Shown here piece after piece: positions 58,330-64,000 of a stretch of 64,000 nt of DNA. The stretch's first letter is position 1. Every line of letters starts with the position of its first letter. The position numbers and the translations under genes are program-made. The notes beneath the pieces were generated by a model, which had not been told where the DNA came from, ran no database searches, and was given only the letters and a program-made list of their open reading frames with translations. The stretch is from NCBI GenBank assembly GCA_029555205.1, contig JAKPTB010000080.1:141724-205723 (forward strand), read 5' to 3'. This DNA comes from Bacillota bacterium. GTDB taxonomy: Bacteria; Bacillota; Desulfotomaculia; Desulfotomaculales; Pelotomaculaceae.

Positions 58330-61254
58330 TTATTCTTTCCTCCGGATAACCACAGCCGGTATCCCGGCCACCACCGTGTTGGCCTCAACGTTCTTTGTTA
58401 CAACGCTGTTGGCGCCGATGATAACATTATCGCCCACCACGATATCGCCGATGACCTTGGCTCCGGCACAGATTACAACATTGTCACCAATCACCCCTGC
58501 TTTTCGCCCTCCCAGGTCGGCGCCCACGGTGACGCCCTGGAAGATTGTGCAGTTACGCCCGATCACTGCGGTAGGAGCGATAAAAATGCCTCCGTAGTGT
58601 TCGATGTAAAAGCCGCTGCCAATCTTTGTTTCCGGGTAGATTTCAATCCCGGTAATCAGCTTTAGCGGGAGCAGGACCAGGATCCGGTACAGCATCAGGA
58701 GCAAGCGTGCCGGCAGGCAGCGGCGCTGGTAAAGGAAGCGGCCCAGGCGATAGCCCAGAACAGCCCAAATGCCGGGTTTCTGAAGGAACCTGCCCGCCTT
58801 GACCCAGAAGCTTTGATCTGCCACCGGAGACATGGCCCTGGACAGGTCTTCCCTGACAAAACTGATCAGCTGCTCGTGTTTTTTGCTTTGCAGCAGCAAT
58901 CTATAAAACTCCAGCAGCCTGACGGCCTGGCTTTCCCAGCTATACCTTGCCAGAAAAGCCTCCCGTCCGTTGCGGCCCAGCTCTCCGGCCAGTTCCTGGT
59001 CAGTTAGAAGCCTGGTCACAGCCCGGGCGTGCTCTGCGGGATCTAAAGGGGATACCAGGAGTCCGCAGTTTTCCGCTCTGACCACTTCGGCCCCTTCCCC
59101 GTACTCCGAAGCCACGACGGGCAGCGACATGGCCATGTATTCAATCAGTTTTGTGCCAATTCCCCAGCGGTGCTTTAAAATGGGAGGAAAGGGTGTCCAG
59201 CCCACGCTGCTCTGGGCAAGGAACCCCACGACATCCTTATAGCTCACCTGCCCCGTAATTTGGATTATCCCCTCTTCCTCAAGCTCCTTCAGTTTTTCCC
59301 GGCTGACGGGAGAAAGTCCCTTGAAGCTGACCCTTCCCACCAGCAGGCAGCGGGCTTCGGGAATTTTTTCCCGCACCAGGGGCATGGTTTCCAGGACAGT
59401 CTCCAGACCTCGCTCTTTTCCCATGACTCCCACATAAATAACCACCGGTTCCCTGCCGGATGTTACACTGCTCTTCCCGGCATCCAGATCGTCCCGGCCA
59501 AAGGAAGCCAGGGGAAAGTTGCGGACCATCGTCAACAGGCGGGCGCCTGAAAATTTCCGGGCCAGTTCTGCGTCAGCCGTTATTACGCCGCTGAAAATTC
59601 CCGCAGAAGCCCGCTCCAGCCGGTCCACAAGGCCGGCCGCGATACCCCGCAGGGGTCTGGGAATCCATTCCCTGGTCCGGATGGTCACATTGTTATGTTC
59701 ATGGACATCGTAAACCACTTTCTGCCGCTTCAACAGTTTGAGCATGATCCCCAGGGGGATTAGTTCAGGATCGTGGAAATGATAAACCCTTGCCCTGGAA
59801 CCCAGGGCGTGCACAGCCAGACGCAGCCAGTTCAGAAAGCGGAAGAGGCGCCGGCGGTAGCGTTTCAGCCCGTAGACCCGGATCCCGTCCACCTCCCGGT
59901 ATCTGAAAGGAGCCGGGGCATGTAGCTCTACGCTGTAGTCCTGCTTCAGGGTCATGGCTTCTTTATAGAAAATACGCGGGTCGTCCCAGCTGTGGACCGA
60001 GCTCATCAGAAATACCGGGGTTTTATCTCCTGAGCCGTCCTTACGTTCAATCATCTGGCTGGCCAGGGCCAGTTCCGCCTCCATCCGTTCCTGCCAGGTC
60101 CAAAAATGCCTTTGGGCAAAAACCCTGGCCTGGTGACCCAGGGCGGCCCGTTTTTGCTCATCTCCCAGCAGGTCTGCGATGACAGGGCCCATGGTTTCAA
60201 GCCGACTCATTTCAATGAGCATCCCGGTGACGTTATTTTGAATTAATTCACCAGTTGACCCGTTGTTTAAGGTTACAATGCATCTTCCCGCAACCATTGC
60301 CTCCAGCAGGGGGTTGCCGATATTGGCGGAATCATTGCATGTAACAAAAACATCAGCCAGGGCCAGGTATTTTGGCACTTCTTCATGGGCCACGGACCCG
60401 GCAAACACTATCTTTTCAGCTATTTTCAATTCAGCCGCCAGGGCTGTAAGCCGGGCGTACTCCTCCCCTTCGCCGGCAATCACCAGCCTGGCCCGGGGTT
60501 CCCGCTCGATGATTCCGGGCATGGCCCGAATGATCCGATCGATTCTTTTCCACTTGTGCAGCCGGTTCACAGTGAGAACAACCTTTTCATCGCCGGCCAG
60601 GCCCAGGCCTCTTTTGAAGGACTGCAGGTCAAAACCGGCCGGCAGGGAATAGTCTTTGTTAATCCCGTTCATCCAGAATTTGACCCGGGACATGTCAACT
60701 CCCAGGGATTTTAAGAGTTTATCCTCTTCCTGGCCGTCATTGGTCATAATCAACAGATCAGAGGGAACCTTCAAGGCCAGAATCTGATCCCAGTACTTCA
60801 GCCGCCACAGCTTCTGGTGTTTGAAATAGCCGATGGTTGTACCCTGGAACCTGGATATAAAGGATTTCCTGTAAATCTTGGCCAGCAGCCAGCCGCAGGG
60901 CACGCCCAGTGTATCGTATCCGTAAAAAAGATCGATATTTTCCCGGTGGGCCAGGACCATCCCGTAAACCAGGGCGACAATCTGAAAAATAAGCCACCAG
61001 AGGTTTTTGGCCAAGTGGCTGAGCACCCGTCTGGAATATAAGGATTTTATTACCGGCAGATCAAATCTGTGAATGGAGATATTGGGATGGATGTCGTAAA
61101 CAGAATCCTTGCTTTTGTTGCCGGTCAGAAAATGTACATGCCAGCCGTTGCCCGCATAACCCGCCAGTGTTTGATACAGTGACTGGGCGCCCTTGCCTTT
61201 TCCCATCGACCAGATGTCCAGGCCGGATATTACAAGCAATTTTTTTTTGTCCAA
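58330..61254 (-). CDS. Three-domain fusion: two GT4 glycosyltransferases and a serine-acetyltransferase-like domain
   Basis: A 974-residue cytoplasmic fusion. Residues 1-400 are a GT4 domain (VVLTVNRLHKWKRIDRIIRA, RLVIAGEGEEYARLTALA, NPLLEAMVAGRCIVTLN). Residues 414-790 are a second, different GT4 (VYHFHDPELIPLGIMLKLL, VIYVGVMGKERGLETVLETM, TKLIEYMAMSLPVVASEYG). Residues 792-974 are a CysE/WcaF-type left-handed beta-helix acetyltransferase (GIEIYPETKIGSGFYIEHYG, IFQGVTVGADLGGRKAGVIG). The separate functions are commonly encoded by single genes. It could add two sugars and one acetyl group in sequence during repeat-unit assembly. The frame is open throughout and no internal ribosome site stands out, so fusion by sequencing error seems unlikely. 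Confidence 0.85.
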   Translation of the reverse strand: MDKKKLLVISGLDIWSMGKGKGAQSLYQTLAGYAGNGWHVHFLTGNKSKDSVYDIHPNISIHRFDLPVIKSLYSRRVLSHLAKNLWWLIFQIVALVYGMVLAHRENIDLFYGYDTLGVPCGWLLAKIYRKSFISRFQGTTIGYFKHQKLWRLKYWDQILALKVPSDLLIMTNDGQEEDKLLKSLGVDMSRVKFWMNGINKDYSLPAGFDLQSFKRGLGLAGDEKVVLTVNRLHKWKRIDRIIRAMPGIIEREPRARLVIAGEGEEYARLTALAAELKIAEKIVFAGSVAHEEVPKYLALADVFVTCNDSANIGNPLLEAMVAGRCIVTLNNGSTGELIQNNVTGMLIEMSRLETMGPVIADLLGDEQKRAALGHQARVFAQRHFWTWQERMEAELALASQMIERKDGSGDKTPVFLMSSVHSWDDPRIFYKEAMTLKQDYSVELHAPAPFRYREVDGIRVYGLKRYRRRLFRFLNWLRLAVHALGSRARVYHFHDPELIPLGIMLKLLKRQKVVYDVHEHNNVTIRTREWIPRPLRGIAAGLVDRLERASAGIFSGVITADAELARKFSGARLLTMVRNFPLASFGRDDLDAGKSSVTSGREPVVIYVGVMGKERGLETVLETMPLVREKIPEARCLLVGRVSFKGLSPVSREKLKELEEEGIIQITGQVSYKDVVGFLAQSSVGWTPFPPILKHRWGIGTKLIEYMAMSLPVVASEYGEGAEVVRAENCGLLVSPLDPAEHARAVTRLLTDQELAGELGRNGREAFLARYSWESQAVRLLEFYRLLLQSKKHEQLISFVREDLSRAMSPVADQSFWVKAGRFLQKPGIWAVLGYRLGRFLYQRRCLPARLLLMLYRILVLLPLKLITGIEIYPETKIGSGFYIEHYGGIFIAPTAVIGRNCTIFQGVTVGADLGGRKAGVIGDNVVICAGAKVIGDIVVGDNVIIGANSVVTKNVEANTVVAGIPAVVIRRKE

Positions 61255-61267
61255 GCAACCTCCCCCT

Positions 61268-62239
61268 TTAATCTAGCCGGATGACCTCGTAGGTGACCCG
61301 GTCCCCGTTGACCGAGCACAGGATGTAATGATAATAACCGCCCAGCATTTCGGGCACGTGCAGGGCGGCTCCCGCTCCCCCGCTGATGATGTGCGTGCTT
61401 GCGCCATCCTTGAACTTTAAATAGCCATGAAAGTGTCCCGAAAAAACAGCTTCCACGCCGTACTCCCGGCACAATTGAAGGAAGGCGGCAGCTGTTTGGG
61501 GATTGTTCCAGGTAGTGTTCAACCAGCGGTCCCTGAAGGTGTATTTACTGTTTAAGCTGAAGATACCGGGCAGCAGCGGGGGTTCGTGGGTGAAAACAAA
61601 TATATGCCTGCTCTTCTGGCCCGCTTCCTTCAAATCGTTAACAAGCCACTTCCACTGAGCCCCTCCCTGGTAGAGTCCCTTCGTTCCACTTTCCTTCCTG
61701 TGCTGCCAGGCCGTGTTAAGAACAATAAAATGACAATCATAAAGATTAAAAGAGTAATAACAGACATGTTGACCCCTGTCATTCTTTACCGGGAGTTTGT
61801 CTTGAAAAACACTGATATAATTCTCTTCTCCGTCGCCTTTAGCGCCGTCCGCTGCAGCACCCCGCCTAATTTCATGGTTACCCAGAACCGGGTACCAGGG
61901 TACCTTTAATTCACCAAGTGAGTTTCGGAAAGCCTGCATGTAAAGAATTGGACCACCCTGCTCCGGACCGTCCCCGGTGTAAACAATAAAGTCAGGTGGA
62001 TTTTGATTGATTTTTTGGACCAGTTTCGCCAGCACCGCATTTCCCTGACATTCAGTGCAGCCGGGTACGGTGCTGGAATCCCCTAAAACGGCGAAACTAA
62101 AAGAGCCTTTTTCCTCTGCTGGGCGGGTTTTCAACGTTTCCACAGACTTCTCTGTTTCTTTGAGTCCGGCATACTCCGAAAAAATAAACAAAATGATTAA
62201 CAGGCTCAAAAGGGAAATTAAAATGGATGCTGTGCGCAT
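61268..62239 (-). CDS. Membrane-anchored calcineurin-like metallophosphoesterase
   Basis: A 323-residue protein with an N-terminal membrane anchor (SILISLLSLLIILFIFSEYA) and an extracellular phosphoesterase domain: FAVLGDSSTVPGC, VYTGDGPEQGG, LGNHEIRRG, FTHEPPLLPGIF, FSGHFHGYLKF. Metal ligands are visible, but the usual first motif DxH is DSS. The substrate is unknown; it may act on polysaccharide-linked phosphate or on nucleotide sugars outside the cell. It has its own leader with two unusual structured elements. Start ATG after TAGGAG. Confidence 0.85.
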   Translation of the reverse strand: MRTASILISLLSLLIILFIFSEYAGLKETEKSVETLKTRPAEEKGSFSFAVLGDSSTVPGCTECQGNAVLAKLVQKINQNPPDFIVYTGDGPEQGGPILYMQAFRNSLGELKVPWYPVLGNHEIRRGAAADGAKGDGEENYISVFQDKLPVKNDRGQHVCYYSFNLYDCHFIVLNTAWQHRKESGTKGLYQGGAQWKWLVNDLKEAGQKSRHIFVFTHEPPLLPGIFSLNSKYTFRDRWLNTTWNNPQTAAAFLQLCREYGVEAVFSGHFHGYLKFKDGASTHIISGGAGAALHVPEMLGGYYHYILCSVNGDRVTYEVIRLD

Positions 62240-62267
62240 GGACGAAATACTCCTATGGACGGATTTT

Positions 62268-62373
62268 TAGCCTGGTAGAAGAAATAAGTCAAAGATCTAC
62301 ATCCTGAAAAACAAACATTTTTCATCACTTTGCCAGTGCTGCCTCAGAGACCCTGGGCTAGGCTACCAGGCTA
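62268..62373. repeat. Structured inverted-repeat element, copy 1 (next to the metallophosphoesterase start)
   Basis: An outer 11-bp perfect stem, TAGCCTGGTAG (62268-62278) with CTACCAGGCTA (62363-62373), encloses a TGAAAAA-CAAACA-TTTTTCA hairpin and a CTTTG...CAGAG hairpin, i.e. a possible three-way junction. Internal sequence is similar to copy 2, but the outer stem is different in sequence. Confidence 0.65.
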
Positions 62374-62398
62374 CCATACTATAAGTTGATAAGTTGGT

Positions 62399-62471
62399 GT
62401 TAGGCACCCAGGTGTTGAAAAACATTTTTCATCCCCCTGCTGATGCCACCTCAGGGGCATGGGTGTCTAAC
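62399..62471. repeat. Structured inverted-repeat element, copy 2
   Basis: An outer 12-bp stem, GTTAGGCACCCA (62399-62410) with TGGGTGTCTAAC (62460-62471), one G-U wobble, encloses TGAAAAA-CA-TTTTTCA (62416-62431) and CCCCTG...CAGGGG (62434-62457). The inner part aligns with copy 1 (ATTTTTCATC, then CTGC, then CCTCAG). Confidence 0.7.
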
Positions 62472-62765
62472 TCCTCTCTATTCCGGGTTGTGTCCTCATC
62501 GGGAAGGCAGGAAAACCCTTTTGAAGGGTGCAGAAAGGCCCTTTCGAAGGCAGGCACGCCCTTTCGCTGAGCAGGTAAGCCCCTTTTTAACTTTTAAACC
62601 CCGTCTCCAACCAGGAGGCCCAGCAGGCTTTTGCTGAACAGGTTTGCCCCTTTTTAACCATGTGGGGGAGCAAAGAACCCCGGGCAAAGGGAGGTAGCCT
62701 GGTATATCCCGGCGTTAGCTGGTAGCTCCCCAGGAGTCCCCACTTCTGGAGGTGCTAAGAATATC

Positions 62766-63395
62766 TCACTTAATCACTAGGCGTATTAGATTAAACAATT
62801 CTGCAAAGTCAGCTCCTATTTGGGCTCCCCTGATCCCGGCCAGGTTCAGTACAAACTCTTCTCGGCAGTACTTTCTGTGCGACTGGGAACGGTAACAGGC
62901 CAGGGCTGCAGCTTTTTTTTGCAGGTGAGACTCCTGCAGGATAATAAAGCAGTTGTTCCTGAACTCAAGATTATTCCAGGGCAACTCGTAGCCCAGGACA
63001 GATACCTGCTTAAAGGCCCGGATTCCTTCCCGGGCAATTGTCCGGTGGTCCTGGTGAAGATCTTCCAGGGCCGGCAGCAAAACCAGATCAGGATTTAACT
63101 CCCGCCGCAGGATAATAAGTTTTTCCAGAATCTCCTGGCGCCAGGCCGGAAATTCCCGGACCGGGAAATCGTACCTGACCAGGCTTCCCGCAGGGATACC
63201 CAGGGTGGAAGTGGCGGCTTTCCATTCCCGGACCAGGGTATCGGAGGGTAGACCTTCCGGCAGCGACCTGACGGCTGCTGAAAATACGGCCTGGTAAACC
63301 TCCCTGCCTTCTTCCAGAAACCTTGCCACAGCGCCGCCGCAGCCCAGTTCGCCGTCGTCCGTATGCGGGGCCAGCACCAAAATCCGTTTAAACAT
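62766..63395 (-). CDS. PIG-L family N-acetylglucosaminyl deacetylase
   Basis: A 209-residue LmbE/PIG-L protein: FKRILVLAPHTDDGELGCGG contains the zinc-site P-H-x-D-D, and EDLHQDHRTIAREGIRAF the His pair. It removes acetyl groups from GlcNAc-type sugars. The ATG at 63393-63395 follows GGGAGGG and overlaps the glycosyltransferase gene by eight bases; a longer frame to 63512 lies wholly inside that gene. Confidence 0.9.
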   Translation of the reverse strand: MFKRILVLAPHTDDGELGCGGAVARFLEEGREVYQAVFSAAVRSLPEGLPSDTLVREWKAATSTLGIPAGSLVRYDFPVREFPAWRQEILEKLIILRRELNPDLVLLPALEDLHQDHRTIAREGIRAFKQVSVLGYELPWNNLEFRNNCFIILQESHLQKKAAALACYRSQSHRKYCREEFVLNLAGIRGAQIGADFAELFNLIRLVIK

Positions 63396-64000
63396 CCGCG
63401 TCCCTCCCGCCCGTAAGGGAGCGGTAAAGATCCAGAAGCTTTTGGGCGCTGCAGGTCCAGGTATAATCCTGCAGCACCGTGTCCCTGGCCCTTTTGCCCA
63501 TGGTAAGTGCATAATTTTCGTTTTTCAGCAGGCTGAGGACGGCGCGGGCCAGCTCATGTTCAGCATGGGCTTCAACCAGCAAACCATTGATCCCGTTTTG
63601 AATGACATCTGAAATACCCTGCCCCCTGACACCAATAACTGGTTTGCCGTGGGCCATAGCCTCCAGATAGACAATCCCGAAACCTTCATTCCAACTGGGC
63701 AGCACGAACAAATCAGATACGGACATATACTCCATAACCTTACTGTGGGGTTGGGGCGGGATAAACTCAACCGCCTGGTCAATCCCCAGTTCTCTCGCCA
63801 GACTCTGCAGGTTTTCCCCCTCCTCCCCCCCGCCGATAATCAGGAGGATCACCTGGTTGAACTGCTCCCTTACGGTTTTAAAAGCCCGCAGAGTTATGTC
63901 GTGCCCCTTTGTCTTTTTTAAGCTTCCCACGGAGAGGATGATTTTGCTCCCGGCATATTTTTCCCTGAGCTGGCTGTAACCCTGGTAAATTTCCGCAGGG
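63388..64000 (-). CDS. Glycosyltransferase family 4, C-terminal part, cut by window edge
   Basis: Open to the right edge; about 203 residues visible. The GT-B C-domain is clear: IILSVGSLKKTKGHDITLRA, VILLIIGGGEEGENLQSLA, DLFVLPSWNEGFGIVYLEAM with the E-x7-E motif, and GINGLLVEAHAE. The GTG at 63928-63930 is an internal Val in VGSL, not a start. Together with PIG-L it probably adds and deacetylates a sugar in the same pathway. Confidence 0.9.
   Translation of the reverse strand, partial: PAEIYQGYSQLREKYAGSKIILSVGSLKKTKGHDITLRAFKTVREQFNQVILLIIGGGEEGENLQSLARELGIDQAVEFIPPQPHSKVMEYMSVSDLFVLPSWNEGFGIVYLEAMAHGKPVIGVRGQGISDVIQNGINGLLVEAHAEHELARAVLSLLKNENYALTMGKRARDTVLQDYTWTCSAQKLLDLYRSLTGGRDADV

Larger units (their letters stand above)
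62240..62765. other. 526-base gap holding structured and tandem repeats
   Basis: No gene is supported. It holds the two three-way-junction elements (62268-62373, 62399-62471) and a degenerate tandem array between 62507 and 62665 with units of about 20-23 bases around GCAGG..AAGCCCTTTCGAA. The part from 62666 to 62765 shows nothing recognised. Confidence 0.7.

Noticed and set aside
62496..62687. Short open frames across the 62.5-kb repeat array
   Set aside because: They arise from the tandem repeats (basic, low-complexity) on both strands and lack starts with sites.
1..64000. tRNA, rRNA genes or CRISPR arrays
   Set aside because: None was recognised on either strand by reading; a tRNA or covariance search would be needed to exclude them fully.

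Overview
The window comes from an endospore-forming, Gram-positive-type anaerobe of the Firmicutes, most like the Peptococcaceae (Pelotomaculum/Desulfotomaculum group). The reasons are a complete spoIIIAA-AH operon, sigK, the Asp23/AmaP envelope module, an NfnAB-type bifurcating transhydrogenase, a low-molecular-weight sulfite reductase, frequent TTG/GTG starts behind strong Shine-Dalgarno sites, and a gene order typical of that family. The genus is inferred from gene content; no database search was possible.

Layout. From 1 to 41.3 kb almost everything is on the minus strand and is vertically inherited core. Read in the direction of transcription (right to left) it runs: mobA, yqeG and the aromatic genes aroE-aroC-aroK-aroB (36.4-41.3 kb); a type IV pilus locus pilD, pilB-pilT-pilC, pilin and minor pilins, pilM-pilN-pilO (24.1-36.3 kb); tldD, a DUF3243 gene, a small YabG-like gene and tldE; aroQ-pepP-efp; the spoIIIA operon (11.6-16.9 kb); a carboxyltransferase/biotin-carrier fusion plus accC; asp23-amaP-DUF2273-nusB; nfnA-nfnB; and xseA-folD-fchA-xseB-ispA, with ispA cut by the window edge. 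sigK (41.47 kb) is on the plus strand. Directly behind its terminator lies about 3.1 kb of mobile debris (group II intron 5' part with a broken maturase, an IS66 remnant, an AT-rich DUF4304 gene), bounded by an exact 27-bp repeat of the sigK 3' end.

From 45.7 kb rightward the content is accessory: a small siroheme sulfite reductase, a cell-wall amidase, and then an exopolysaccharide/glycan region (48.2-64 kb). It has WbqC, an epimerase, a PglC-PglD-like fusion, two paralogous secreted proteins with a predicted alpha/alpha-toroid-like domain (one with four binding-module repeats), a lipoprotein with one such module, several glycosyltransferases including a three-domain GT4-GT4-acetyltransferase fusion, a membrane-anchored metallophosphoesterase and a PIG-L deacetylase.

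Most notable points: (1) two tandem c-di-GMP-I riboswitches, each with its own terminator, in the leader of the pilin operon; (2) a carboxyltransferase-biotin carrier ORF with an internal Shine-Dalgarno and ATG that could also yield free AccB; (3) two related three-way-junction inverted-repeat elements with different closing stems in the leader of the metallophosphoesterase gene, which I do not recognise; (4) the att-like 27-bp repeat at sigK; (5) the secreted toroid/binding-module pair with near-identical internal repeats. Terminators, promoters and start-site choices are listed where the sequence supports them.
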